Shown here one piece after another: positions 1 to 8,644 of a stretch of 64,000 nt of DNA; the first letter of the stretch is position 1; each line of letters begins with the position of its first letter. Source of the DNA: Alicycliphilus denitrificans K601 (GTDB lineage: Bacteria; Pseudomonadota; Gammaproteobacteria; Burkholderiales; Burkholderiaceae_C); NCBI RefSeq assembly GCF_000204645.1, contig NC_015422.1, positions 3,799,001 through 3,863,000 of the forward strand. Direction: 5' to 3'. A program made the position numbers and the translations under genes. Below the pieces are notes generated by a model. That model searched no databases, had not been told where the DNA came from, and saw nothing but the letters and a program-made list of their open reading frames with translations.

Positions 1-97
1 CCGTGGCGATGAACAGCACCGACGCGGCGCGCGCCGCGCCGGCCAGCAGGAGCAGCGCGGCGCACAGCAGCCAGCGGAGCTTGTGGTTTCCAGTCAA
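1..97 (-). CDS. Exported protein, N-terminal fragment (runs off left edge)
   Basis: A TTG start at 97-95 follows a perfect AGGAGG ribosome binding site (complement of 103-108) with 5 bases of spacing. The 32 visible residues read as a signal peptide: basic N-region (NHKLRW), a Leu/Ala-rich core and an A-R-A cleavage motif, followed by ASVLFIAT. It is therefore a periplasmic or secreted protein. It lies 51 bases downstream of the TonB-dependent receptor on the same strand, so a role in the same uptake system is plausible, but the function cannot be named from this fragment. Confidence 0.6.
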   Translation of the reverse strand, partial: MTGNHKLRWLLCAALLLLAGAARAASVLFIAT

Positions 98-107
98 ATT
101 GGCCTCC

Positions 108-137
108 TGCGCTTTATGGACAAGCGCCAGCAGCTAT
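108..137. repeat. Dispersed palindromic repeat, copy 1
   Basis: CGCTTT, a short loop and AAGCGCCAG are followed by CAGCTATTA. This is the same layout (GCGCTT stem, then CAGCTAT tail) as the copies near 10.4, 29.7, 46.7, 54.4 and 58.5 kb. It lies between the TonB receptor stop and the ribosome binding site of the next gene. Confidence 0.6.
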
Positions 138-148
138 TACTTTCGTAG

Positions 149-2104
149 TCAGAAGTCGAGACGCGCGGTCACGAACACGCGCCGGCCCTGCTCGGCGTAG
201 CCGAAGTTGGGCGACTTCTCGGCCAGGCGCACGTCGCCCATGTTCTCCAGCCCGGCGCGCAGGTTCAGGCTCTGCGTGGCATTGAGCTTCCAGGCGCGGC
301 CCACGCTGGCGTTCCACAGGGTGTAGGCGGGCAGCCGGTAGCCGGAGCTGTCCTGGCTGCCGGTGTATTGCAGGCCCAGGCGCGCATCCCAGCCGGCCAC
401 GCGCCACGCCAGGTGGGAGGCCACGCTGGTGCTGGGCCTGTCGCTCAGGCGCTTGCCCGTGGTCTTGTCGCGCGTGCGCAGCAAGGTGGCGTCGGTGTTC
501 CACGCGAGCTGCGGCGTGATGGCCCAGGTGAAGCCCGCCTCCAGCCCCTGGATGCGCGCGGCGTCCACGTTGTCGTACTGGTAGATGCGCCGTGGGCCGA
601 TCTGCTGCAGCAGGCGGTAGGTGATGAGGTCCTTGACCTCGGTGTGGAAGGCCGTGGCGCGCAGCGACCATGCGGGGCTCACCTGCCAGTCGGCGCCGAT
701 CTCGAACGAGTTCGACGTCTCGGGCTTGATATCGGCATTGCCCATGAAGGTGTGCGGCCCCTCTGCGCCCACGTAGTTGGGCGATATCTGCTTGAGCGTG
801 GGCGCCTTGAAGGCGTGGCCGAAGCCGCTTTTGACGACCAGCGCGCTGCCGGCCTCCCAGACGAGGTAGGCGCGCGGGCTCAGCTCGGAGCCGAAGATGC
901 CGTGGTGGTCGGCGCGCAGGCCCAGCGTGGCGATCAGGTTCTTGCCCAGTGCGAACTCGTCCTGCACGAACAGGGCCTTGTGCGTCACGTCGTCGCTGCC
1001 GGTGGTGAGGCCGGCGTTCACCAGCTCCTCGTTGCGCCACTCGCCGCCCACGGTGAACTGGTGGCTTCCGAAGCGCGTGCTGGCATGGCCGTCCACCACG
1101 TCGTCCGTCATGTCCTGCGGACGCGTGGGCGCCACGCCGTTGGTGCGCGAGTTGCGCACGCTGAACTCGCTGCGATAGGCGCGCAGCTGCGTCTTCCAGC
1201 CGCCCACCTCGCCCCTCCAGCCCACGTGCGTCTGGCGGCGGTCCAGGTCGTAGCGGTTGAAGTAGGGCTTGGCGCCGCTCACGTCGTCGTAGAAGCGCTG
1301 CTCCTTGCCGTCGGTCACGCCGGCCTCCAGCACGTGGCCGGGCGCGAGGTCGAACTCGGCGTTCAGCCCCAGGCTGTGCGGCTTGCGGCCCTCGATCTCG
1401 CTGTAGCGCGGGTCTTCCTTCTCGGGCACGGCATCGCGGTGCGCGTACTCGGCGTTGACCGACATGCGCAGCCGGTCGGTGAGCGGCCCGGCGGCGAAGA
1501 TCGACGTGCCGGCCTCGCTCGCCCCGTCGCTGCCCACGGCGTGCGAGCCGGTGACGCCGACGGAGCCGATCCAGCGGTCCTTGGGCTTCTTGGAAATGAT
1601 GTTCACCACGCCGCCCAGGGCCTCCGAGCCGTAGAGCGCCGACATCGGGCCGCGGATGATCTCCACACGCTCGATGGCCGAAATCGGCAGCCAGCCGTAC
1701 TGGTAGTCCGAGTGGCCGATCACGTCGTCGCTGGCGCTGATGCGCCGCCCGTCGATCAGCGTGAGGGTGTGCTTGCCCTCCAGGCCGCGCAGGGCGAGCG
1801 TCTTGCGCCCGCCCACCTGGCGCGCGCTCAAGGTGATGCCGGGCGCGCCGCGCACGGCGTCCAGCAGGTCGGCGGCATTGCGCTCGGCCAGGTCCTGGGC
1901 GGTGATGACGGTGACGCTGGCCGGCGCGGTGCGCGCGTCCTGCTCGGTCAGCGTGGCCGTGACGGTGACGGCGGGCAGCGGCGCGGCGGCCACGACTTCG
2001 GCGCGCGCGGCGCCGGCCAGGCACAGCAGCGCGGCAGTGGAGGCCACGGCCAGGGGATGCGGGCGGCAAAGCCTGCGCAAGGCAAAGGAGTGTGTGAGAA
2101 GCAT
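149..2104 (-). CDS. TonB-dependent outer-membrane receptor
   Basis: The product is 651 aa. The ATG at 2104 is chosen over the longer open frame because a signal peptide starts there (cleavage after ALA-type motif ARA, about residue 35) and an AGGA site precedes it by about 5 bases. A TonB-box-like stretch (VTVTAT, about residue 45) leads into a plug domain with the family blocks RGLEGKHTLTLIDGRR and IERVEIIRGPMSALYGS, then a long beta-barrel ending in a C-terminal Phe, as usual for outer-membrane barrels. The general style is that of FepA/CirA/BtuB-type receptors. The substrate is not evident. A candidate iron-type operator lies about 180 bases upstream, suggesting metal-repressed siderophore or metal-chelate uptake. 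Confidence 0.9.
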   Translation of the reverse strand: MLLTHSFALRRLCRPHPLAVASTAALLCLAGAARAEVVAAAPLPAVTVTATLTEQDARTAPASVTVITAQDLAERNAADLLDAVRGAPGITLSARQVGGRKTLALRGLEGKHTLTLIDGRRISASDDVIGHSDYQYGWLPISAIERVEIIRGPMSALYGSEALGGVVNIISKKPKDRWIGSVGVTGSHAVGSDGASEAGTSIFAAGPLTDRLRMSVNAEYAHRDAVPEKEDPRYSEIEGRKPHSLGLNAEFDLAPGHVLEAGVTDGKEQRFYDDVSGAKPYFNRYDLDRRQTHVGWRGEVGGWKTQLRAYRSEFSVRNSRTNGVAPTRPQDMTDDVVDGHASTRFGSHQFTVGGEWRNEELVNAGLTTGSDDVTHKALFVQDEFALGKNLIATLGLRADHHGIFGSELSPRAYLVWEAGSALVVKSGFGHAFKAPTLKQISPNYVGAEGPHTFMGNADIKPETSNSFEIGADWQVSPAWSLRATAFHTEVKDLITYRLLQQIGPRRIYQYDNVDAARIQGLEAGFTWAITPQLAWNTDATLLRTRDKTTGKRLSDRPSTSVASHLAWRVAGWDARLGLQYTGSQDSSGYRLPAYTLWNASVGRAWKLNATQSLNLRAGLENMGDVRLAEKSPNFGYAEQGRRVFVTARLDF

Positions 2105-2282
2105 GAGCGTCCTGGCAAAGAACCGCGATGGCTGGACGCTGGCATGCAAGGGCTCGCGCGGGGCTGGGCGGAAGGGTTGGTGATAGATGACAAGCGCCAT
2201 CGCAGCGGCAGCCGGCCGAAAGCGCCTGCGGGGTCGGGAGCAGGCGGCATGCCGGATGGGTGCACGGGACAGGAACTTGTTA

Positions 2283-2305
2283 ATACGAATTATAGTCATT
2301 CGTAT
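2283..2305. promoter_or_regulatory. Candidate operator (Fur-like inverted repeat)
   Basis: Two perfect 8-bp arms, ATACGAAT and ATTCGTAT, are separated by 7 bp upstream of the TonB receptor. A closely matching element with identical arm spacing is at 8587-8609 before the second TonB receptor (16 of 23 positions equal). The architecture would suit Fur or a similar dimeric metal regulator, which is an inference. The rest of the 2105-2423 gap shows nothing else I can name. Confidence 0.5.
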
Positions 2306-2423
2306 CTAAATTCTTTAACCCAGATCAAAGGCGAGGAGCAGGTGCGGCGCATCCGCCGCCGCGGCGCCGGGTTTCGTTGCGGCCGTGCAACACCGTGGCA
2401 AACCGGTACGGCCCCTGCCCGCG

Positions 2424-3647
2424 CTACGGCGCGGGGCCGTCGCAGCCGTCGCGCCCGTCCGTGCGCGGGCGCCACAGGCCCGGGCCCACGCGCCATAGCA
2501 GCACGCCATAGGCCAGGCACCACAGCGCCGCCGCGGCGGCCAGGGCGATGCCGCCCCAGCCCAGCACGGCCGCCGCCGCGCGCAGCGCCGTGGCGGCCAG
2601 CACCAGCGCGCCGCCCAGCGGCACCCACGGGCCGGGGTCGGGCAGCAGGCCGGCATGCGCGCGCCCGGCGATGGCGATCACCACGAACACGCCCAGCCCC
2701 ACCGCGCCCGCGCCCAGCAGGTGCCAGCCCGCGCCGGTGCCCGGCAGCGCGCCCAGGTACGCCAGCCCCAGCGCCCCGTAGCCCAGCGCCATGCACGCGT
2801 ACATGGCGTACAGCAGCAGCGGAAAGCGCCTGCGCCACAGCGCCGGGCCCACGTGCCAGTCGCTCATCAGATGGAACATGGCGGCGGCGGCGGCCAGCGC
2901 CAGCCAGCCCGCCAGGGCGCTGCCCGGCCGCGCGAACTGCGCGAGCGTGGCCAGCGTGATGCACAGCGCCGCCAGGTGGCGCTTCGGCGGCCGCGCAAGG
3001 TACGGCGGCGCGCCCGGCGTGACCTGCTCGATGGCGCGGTTGACCATGCGCATGGAGATGCGGCTCGCGGCCACCACGATCAGCAGCATGAGCACGCCCA
3101 GCGTGGCGTGCAGCCAGCGCAGGCCCGGCGCGCCGCCAAGCGCGTCGGCGTAGAAGCCCAGCGCCATGCCCGCCAGCGCCAGCAGCGCCCAGCCGAACGA
3201 GGCGTGCGCGCGGCCCGCCGGCGAGCGCAGCGCCCGCGCCAGCACCGCCGCCACGGCCAGGGGCAGCGCCACCTGCGCCGCGCCCGCCAGCCACAGCGCC
3301 ACGGCGCCGGCCCAGCCCGAGGCCCAGAAGCCCGCGCGCGCGAGCAGCCACAGCAGCACCAGCGCGCGCAGCTGCCCGCGCGAGGCGCCCGCCTCGCCCG
3401 TGAACTCGGGCAGCGCCGTCAGCGCGAAGCCGGCCACACCGGCCATGGCGAAGCCGAACACCAGTTCGTGCACATGCCAGACGATCGGCCCGCCCGCCAC
3501 CTGGGGCGGCGGCAGGCCCGCGCCCAGCGCCAGGCCCCACAGGCCGAGCAGCCCGAGGGCCGAGACCATGGCCAGCAGGAAGAACGGGCGCATGCCGCAC
3601 ATCCAGACCGGATGGGCGCGGCGCAAGGGGTTGCGTGGGGTTTGCAT
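2424..3647 (-). CDS. nnrS: NnrS family haem/copper membrane protein
   Basis: The protein is 407 aa, almost entirely hydrophobic, with about 12 predicted membrane segments. Family hallmarks are the WHVHELVFGFAMAGVAGF block (His at 58 and 60) and RISMRMVNRA. NnrS proteins are inner-membrane haem- and copper-containing proteins linked to nitric-oxide stress and denitrification. The ATG at 3647 gives the normal N-terminus; an in-frame ATG at 3695 would add 16 residues. It is the last gene of the minus-strand run after the ABC ATPase (67-base gap), so it is probably co-transcribed with the transporter. This is an unusual partnership. Confidence 0.85.
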   Translation of the reverse strand: MQTPRNPLRRAHPVWMCGMRPFFLLAMVSALGLLGLWGLALGAGLPPPQVAGGPIVWHVHELVFGFAMAGVAGFALTALPEFTGEAGASRGQLRALVLLWLLARAGFWASGWAGAVALWLAGAAQVALPLAVAAVLARALRSPAGRAHASFGWALLALAGMALGFYADALGGAPGLRWLHATLGVLMLLIVVAASRISMRMVNRAIEQVTPGAPPYLARPPKRHLAALCITLATLAQFARPGSALAGWLALAAAAAMFHLMSDWHVGPALWRRRFPLLLYAMYACMALGYGALGLAYLGALPGTGAGWHLLGAGAVGLGVFVVIAIAGRAHAGLLPDPGPWVPLGGALVLAATALRAAAAVLGWGGIALAAAAALWCLAYGVLLWRVGPGLWRPRTDGRDGCDGPAP

Positions 3648-3714
3648 TTCAAAAAAGGGAGCTGCCAGTGCTTTCCCAGCAAGCCTTGAAGGCATTTTTC
3701 ATCGATATTCTTGT

Positions 3715-4575
3715 TCAGCAGCCATGGCTGGCGCGGGGCGCCGCGCAGCGCGGTGCCTGGAGCCACGCGCCCCCGCCCTCCTCGTCGGGCGGGGTGCCGG
3801 CGGCGTCCGGGGCGTCCTGCTCCGGCAGGCCGAACGCGGCGCGCACCTCGGGGTGCTGCAGGAGCTGCGCCGCGCAGCGGTGCACCAGGGCCTCGCCGCG
3901 CGCACGCGCCTCGCCCGGCGGCCGGTAGCGCGCGATGATGCGCCCGGGCGCGGCGGCCAGCACCAGCACCTCGTCAGCCAGGCGCACGGCCTCCATCAGG
4001 TCGTGGGTGATCAGCAGCACGGCCATGCCCGACTGCGCCTGGCGCGCCAGCAGCAGCTGGTGCAGCTGCCCGCGCAGGCCCACGTCGAGCGCGGAGAACG
4101 GCTCGTCCATCAGCAGCAGCGCCGGCTCCAGCACCAGCGCGCGCGCCAGCGCGGCGCGGCTCTGCATGCCGCCCGACAGCTCCGCCGGGTATTGCGCGAG
4201 CGACGCCTCGGGCAGGCCCAGCGCCAGCGCCGCCGCGCGCGCACGCTCGCGGCGCTGCGCGCGCGGCACGCCCTGCGCCCTCAGGCCCAGGGCGATGTTG
4301 TCCAGCGTGGCCATCCAGGGCAGCAGGCGCGGCTGCTGGAACATGACGGCCACGGCCGCTTCGGGCCGCGCGATGCGCCCCTGCTGCAGCGCGAGCAGCC
4401 CCGCGCACAGGTGCAGCAGCGTGGTCTTGCCGCAGCCCGACGGGCCCACGAGCGCGGCGATGCGCCCGGCGGGCAGGTCCAGGTCTATGTCCTGCAGCAC
4501 GGCCGTGGGCCCGTAGGCATGGTGCAGGCCGCGCACTTGCAGCAAGGGCGGTGGGGTGGCGGGCGAGGTCGTCAT
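3715..4575 (-). CDS. NitT/TauT-type ABC transporter ATP-binding protein
   Basis: The 286-aa ATPase has a Walker A GPSGCGKT (44-51), a Q-loop at Gln80 (FQQPRLLPW), a signature LSGGMQ (133-138), a Walker B LLLMDE (153-158) and an H-loop His191. It resembles SsuB/TauB. About 60 C-terminal residues past the core are rich in Pro, Ala and Glu and look unconserved. It follows the permease by 19 bases on the same strand and forms an importer with the next two genes. Confidence 0.92.
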   Translation of the reverse strand: MTTSPATPPPLLQVRGLHHAYGPTAVLQDIDLDLPAGRIAALVGPSGCGKTTLLHLCAGLLALQQGRIARPEAAVAVMFQQPRLLPWMATLDNIALGLRAQGVPRAQRRERARAAALALGLPEASLAQYPAELSGGMQSRAALARALVLEPALLLMDEPFSALDVGLRGQLHQLLLARQAQSGMAVLLITHDLMEAVRLADEVLVLAAAPGRIIARYRPPGEARARGEALVHRCAAQLLQHPEVRAAFGLPEQDAPDAAGTPPDEEGGGAWLQAPRCAAPRASHGC

Positions 4576-4594
4576 GGGGTTTTGTGTTTTCCGT

Positions 4595-5401
4595 TCAGGC
4601 CGAGGGCGGCGCGCCGCCGGCGCTGCGCCAGCGCTCCAGCTCGCGCTTGACGAGTTCCAGCAGCGCGTACTCCAGCACCAGCAGGCTGCCCACCACGGCG
4701 CAGATCCAGGCGAGCGACGCGCTCGTGTCCAGGTGCGAGCGCGTGACGGCCAGCGCCGCGCCCACGCCGTCGCTGGTGGCCAGCAGCTCGGCCATCACGG
4801 CCACCTTCCAGGACGAGCCCAGCGCCGTGATCCACGCGGGGAACAGGTAGGCCGCCACGTGGGGCAGGTACAGGTCGAAGAGGCGCATGCGCCACGGCAG
4901 GCGGTAGGCGCGCGCCATGTCCTTGAGGTGGTGGTCCAGCGTGCGCGTGCCCTGCAGCGCGCCGATGAAGACCACCGGCAGGCAGGCCACGAACACGGTG
5001 AACACGGGCGTGCCGTCGCCCGCGCCGAACCACAGCATGGCCAGCACCAGCCAGGCGATGGGCGGCATGCCCAGCAGCAGCGTGACCCAGGGCCGCGCCA
5101 TCATCGAGGCCGTCATCGACAGGCCCGCCAGCAGCCCCAGCGCGCTGCCCACGCCGGCCGCGAGCAGCAGGCCCGTGAGCGCGCGCCGCGCGGTGATGGC
5201 GAGCTCGGGCCAGGCCTCGCCGGCACGCACCAGGCCGCGCAGCGTGGCCAGCGTGTCCAGCGGCGTGGGCAGGATCAGCGGGCCGTACAGCCCCGCGCCC
5301 AGCTCCCACAGCGCCACGAACAGCAGCAGGCTGGCCGCCGCGCCCCAGCCGCTCCACAGGTAGGCGGGCATGCCGCGCAGCAGGCGCCAGAGCAGCTTCA
5401 T
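4595..5401 (-). CDS. NitT/TauT-type ABC transporter permease
   Basis: The 268-aa protein belongs to the BPD_transp_1 family, with about six membrane segments and a cytoplasmic coupling loop around ALGSSWKVAVMAELLA. The ATG at 5401 overlaps the stop of the binding-protein gene (ATGA), which fixes the start and implies translational coupling. Relatives include SsuC and TauC. The substrate cannot be read from the sequence. Confidence 0.92.
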   Translation of the reverse strand: MKLLWRLLRGMPAYLWSGWGAAASLLLFVALWELGAGLYGPLILPTPLDTLATLRGLVRAGEAWPELAITARRALTGLLLAAGVGSALGLLAGLSMTASMMARPWVTLLLGMPPIAWLVLAMLWFGAGDGTPVFTVFVACLPVVFIGALQGTRTLDHHLKDMARAYRLPWRMRLFDLYLPHVAAYLFPAWITALGSSWKVAVMAELLATSDGVGAALAVTRSHLDTSASLAWICAVVGSLLVLEYALLELVKRELERWRSAGGAPPSA

Positions 5402-6414
5402 GGCGTGTGGAAGAACTTGTCGTCGGGCAGCTTGCCGCCCAGCAGCGCCGGGTCGCGCGCGAACAGCTGCTGGAAAAAGAAGTCGATCTCGGCGCGCGCG
5501 CGCTGCGCGGGCACGGCGTCGAGCTGGCTGGTGGCGACGGCGTCCGCCACCGCCTCGGGCGTGAGCAAGTCCATGCGCGCTGCCACCATGCGGCCGCACT
5601 CCAGCGGGTTGGCACGGCACCAGGCGACGGAGCGCGCATAGGCCTCGGCGACGGCAGCGAGCACCGCGGGCTGCGCGCGCACCGCGCCCACGGCGGCGAT
5701 GCCGGCCTGCGGGATGCGCGGCGCGCGCTGGAACACGCGGCCCCATTCCTGCTGCAGGTCGGCGCCGCGGTGCAGCTCGGGGGCGATCAGGCCCACGGGG
5801 AAGGACTGCGTCTTGCGCAGCGCCATCGACACGGCGGGCTCGGCCAGCAGCGCGTGGCGCACGCGGCGCGTGATGAGCAGCTGCATGGCCTCCATGGGCG
5901 TGGGCACGTAGCGCACGCGGAAGTCGCGCCGCGCGTCCAGCCCCTGCCTGGCGGCGAGCAGCTGCAGCATCAGGTCGGGCATGTCGCCGCGAAACGGCAC
6001 GGCGATCTCCTCGCCGCGGAAGTCGGCCAGCGTGCGGCGCGCGCCGTCGCGCGTGACGATCCACAGCGCGCCCCAGGTGGAGATGTTGAGCAGCGTCACG
6101 CCCGCGCCGCGGTTGTAGAGGTTGGCCGCCACGTTGCTCGGCATGGCCAGCACGTCGGCCTTGCCGCCCAGGGCCATCACGCGCAGCTGGTCGGGGTCGC
6201 GCCAGGACGTGAACCTGGTCTGCGCGGCCACGGCCGCGAGCGCGTTCGTTTCGGCCATGTGGATGAGCGGCGCCGAGACGATGGCCGGCGGGCCGGAGAG
6301 CACGATGCGCGGCAGCGGCGCGGCGGCCGCGCGCGCCGCCGGCAGGCCGCCGAGGGCCAGCGCGCCGGCCGCGCGCAGCGCCGCGCGGCGGTTCAGACAG
6401 GAAAAGGATGACAT
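5398..6414 (-). CDS. ABC transporter substrate-binding protein, NitT/TauT (NMT1-like) type
   Basis: The 338-aa periplasmic protein has an N-terminal export signal with an Arg-Arg pair at 9-10 and a hydrophobic stretch ending at A-R-A. The Tat motif is incomplete, so Sec or Tat export is open. The body shows SsuA/TauA/ThiY-type features (SAPLIHMAE, GKADVLAMPS, EEIAVPFRGD). It starts 1 base after the TonB receptor stop, so receptor and ABC importer are evidently one transcription unit. That arrangement suggests a ligand too large or scarce for porins. Confidence 0.88.
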   Translation of the reverse strand: MSSFSCLNRRAALRAAGALALGGLPAARAAAAPLPRIVLSGPPAIVSAPLIHMAETNALAAVAAQTRFTSWRDPDQLRVMALGGKADVLAMPSNVAANLYNRGAGVTLLNISTWGALWIVTRDGARRTLADFRGEEIAVPFRGDMPDLMLQLLAARQGLDARRDFRVRYVPTPMEAMQLLITRRVRHALLAEPAVSMALRKTQSFPVGLIAPELHRGADLQQEWGRVFQRAPRIPQAGIAAVGAVRAQPAVLAAVAEAYARSVAWCRANPLECGRMVAARMDLLTPEAVADAVATSQLDAVPAQRARAEIDFFFQQLFARDPALLGGKLPDDKFFHTP

Positions 6415-6415
6415 A

Positions 6416-8569
6416 TCAGAACTTGTAGGTCACCCCGGCCGCCACGTTGCGGCCCAGGCCCGGCAGGTAGCCCGGCTGCGCGGCCGTGGCCTGGTTGCGG
6501 ATGGCGTAGCTGCTGGCGTAGCGCCGGTCGGTCACATTGTCGGCCAGCAGGTAGGCGGTCCAGGGGCCGCTCCTCCATTCGAGCTTGAAGCCCAGCAGCG
6601 CGTAGGCGTCCTGCTCACTGCCGGCGGTGTTGGCATGGTCGGTGGGCGTGTCCGTGGGCATCCAGCGCAGGCTGGGACCCACGCGCCAGGTGCCGGAGCC
6701 GGTGGCCACGCGCCAGAGCACCTCGGCGTTGATCAGGTGGCGCGGCACGCCGGCGATGCGGTTGCCGGCGTAGATGCCTTCCTTGAAGCGGAAGTCGCTG
6801 TAGGTCCACGAGCCGCGCCACTCCAGCCCCCCGGCCGCGCCCAGCGGCCAGCTGCCCGACAGGCCCGCCTCCACGCCCTGGTGGCGCGTGCCGCCGGCGT
6901 AGTTGTAGGTACCGACCTTGATGCCGCTTTCGTCGGTGGTGCTCATGAGCTCGTCGGCCACCTGGCTGCGGTAGACGGCCAGCTGCCAGTGCAGCGCCCG
7001 CGTGCCCTCGCCCCAGCGGCCCTGGCCGCCCACCTCGAACGTGGTGGCGCGCTGGAGCTTCAGGCGCACCAGCTCGCTGCTGGCGGCGGCCGGGGCGTTG
7101 GGCGCCACGTTGGCGGCGACGATCTCCCAGAACGTGGGCGCCTCCTGGCTGCGGCTCAGGTTGGCCCACCAGCGCACGGTGGGCGCGGGCGTCCAGTTCA
7201 CGCCGATCTTGGGCGTGGAGAAGGTCCACTGCTGGTCCAGCGCGCGGCCGTCCAGGCGGCTGGCGGCATCGCGCGACTGGCGGCTCCAGCCCCACTGGCC
7301 CACGAGCGTCCAGGCGGGCGCCAGGCGCCAGTCGGCGCCCAACTGCGCCTGCAGGTTGTCGGCCGTGAGGTCGTAGGCGCCGAAGCGCTGCATCTGCGTG
7401 CCGTTGGCGGGGTTGGTCGCGTCCAGGTCGCGGTCCATGCTGCTGCGCGACCAGCCGAGCGCCGCGCGCCAGGCGAGCGGCCCGCCCGCCCCGCCGCTGG
7501 CCTGCCACTGGGCGCCCGTGGTGCGGCTGTGGGTGATGGCATAGCTGGTCTGGTTGTTGAACAGGTCGTCCGTGTCCTGCCAGTACACGCCCAGCTCCTG
7601 GCGCAGCGCGTCGCTGCCCCAGCGCGAGCGGTTGGCCAGGCGCAGCTGCGTGGCCTCGCGGCGCGGGTCGCGCTTGTAGACGTTGAGCAGCTGGTCCTGC
7701 GGCGTGTTGCCGTCGCCCATCACGCCGCGCGGGTTGGTGCGCACGCGGTCCTTGGGAACCACGGTGGGGATGTCGAAGTCCAGGTCGGTCCACGAGAGGT
7801 AGGTGCGGTTCTCGAACCCGCCCGCGCCCTGGAAGCCCAGGTTGGCGTGCAGCGCCTCGCGCTGCGAGGCGGAGTGGTGGCGGTAGCCGTCGAAGCGGTC
7901 GCCGCTCACGCTGATGCGCCCGTCCCACTGCGCGCCCTGCAGGCCGACGGCACCCTGCAGCGCCTTGCGGCCGAAGCTGCCGGCCTCGGCGCGCACGCTG
8001 CCGCGCTCGTCGGCGCCCGTGAGCGACTGGAAGTCCACCTCGCCGCCCAGCGTGGTGGCGCCCGGCGTGAGCGTGTTGGCGCCGCGGCGCGCGCTGATGA
8101 GCGCGGCGTTGCGCGGCTCGATCAGGCCGATGATGAAGGAGCCGTCGGCCTCGTTGAGCGGCATGCCGTCCTGCAGCAGCAGCACGCCGCGGTTGAGCGG
8201 GTTGCTCTGGATGCCCGAGCCGCGGATCGACAGGCGCGGCTGGTCGGTGGCGCCGAAGAAGTCCTGGATCACGATGCCGGGCTGGTAGTCGAGCGCGTCG
8301 CGCAGCGTGGCCAGGCGGGACTCCTGCTGCGGCAGGGCCAGGTTGGTGCCGCCGGGCACGCGCTCCAGGCGCTCGCGCTCGGCCTGCGCCGAGGGGCGCA
8401 GCGGCGCCGTGCCCTCGCCCGCGCCATCGGCGCGCACGGTGACGGCAGGCAGCTCGGCGGCAGGCTGCTGCGCATGCGCCGGCAACGCCAGCAGCGCCAG
8501 CGCGCACGCCATGGAATGCGCCAGCACACGGACCGGCAGCGGGCAGACGGGGGTCGGGACAGAGGTCAT
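6416..8569 (-). CDS. TonB-dependent outer-membrane receptor heading an ABC importer operon
   Basis: The protein is 717 aa with a signal peptide ending near residue 33 (AHA-Q). A plug domain follows (LRDALDYQPGIVIQDFF, SIRGSGIQSNPLNRGVLLLQ), then a beta-barrel closing with VTYKF. The plug style is close to FecA-like and broadly annotated iron-complex receptors. The gene begins the run receptor, binding protein, permease, ATPase, NnrS. No strong ribosome binding site is visible before the ATG. A candidate operator lies 18-40 bases upstream, between it and the divergent Crp/Fnr gene. Confidence 0.9.
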   Translation of the reverse strand: MTSVPTPVCPLPVRVLAHSMACALALLALPAHAQQPAAELPAVTVRADGAGEGTAPLRPSAQAERERLERVPGGTNLALPQQESRLATLRDALDYQPGIVIQDFFGATDQPRLSIRGSGIQSNPLNRGVLLLQDGMPLNEADGSFIIGLIEPRNAALISARRGANTLTPGATTLGGEVDFQSLTGADERGSVRAEAGSFGRKALQGAVGLQGAQWDGRISVSGDRFDGYRHHSASQREALHANLGFQGAGGFENRTYLSWTDLDFDIPTVVPKDRVRTNPRGVMGDGNTPQDQLLNVYKRDPRREATQLRLANRSRWGSDALRQELGVYWQDTDDLFNNQTSYAITHSRTTGAQWQASGGAGGPLAWRAALGWSRSSMDRDLDATNPANGTQMQRFGAYDLTADNLQAQLGADWRLAPAWTLVGQWGWSRQSRDAASRLDGRALDQQWTFSTPKIGVNWTPAPTVRWWANLSRSQEAPTFWEIVAANVAPNAPAAASSELVRLKLQRATTFEVGGQGRWGEGTRALHWQLAVYRSQVADELMSTTDESGIKVGTYNYAGGTRHQGVEAGLSGSWPLGAAGGLEWRGSWTYSDFRFKEGIYAGNRIAGVPRHLINAEVLWRVATGSGTWRVGPSLRWMPTDTPTDHANTAGSEQDAYALLGFKLEWRSGPWTAYLLADNVTDRRYASSYAIRNQATAAQPGYLPGLGRNVAAGVTYKF

Positions 8570-8586
8570 GCTACGAGTTGAAATTA

Positions 8587-8609
8587 AAATGAATGGGATT
8601 TATTCGTAT
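8587..8609. promoter_or_regulatory. Candidate operator in divergent promoter region, second copy
   Basis: Arms AAATGAAT and ATTCGTAT are separated by 7 bp. The right arm is identical to, and the left arm similar to, the perfect repeat at 2283-2305. It lies in the 75-bp gap between the TonB receptor and the Crp/Fnr gene and could control both. Regulator identity (Fur or other) is inferred only. Confidence 0.45.
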
Positions 8610-8644
8610 TCGCGCAGCATGCCAGCACTTAAGGGGAATGCGGA

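Noticed and set aside
368-2959. Long plus-strand open frame (863 codons) opposite the TonB receptor and NnrS genes
   Set aside because: GC-rich antisense frame with no domain, spanning two real genes and their gap. Other long antisense frames (for example 6122-8581, 20065-22374 and 38646-40592) were dropped for the same reason.
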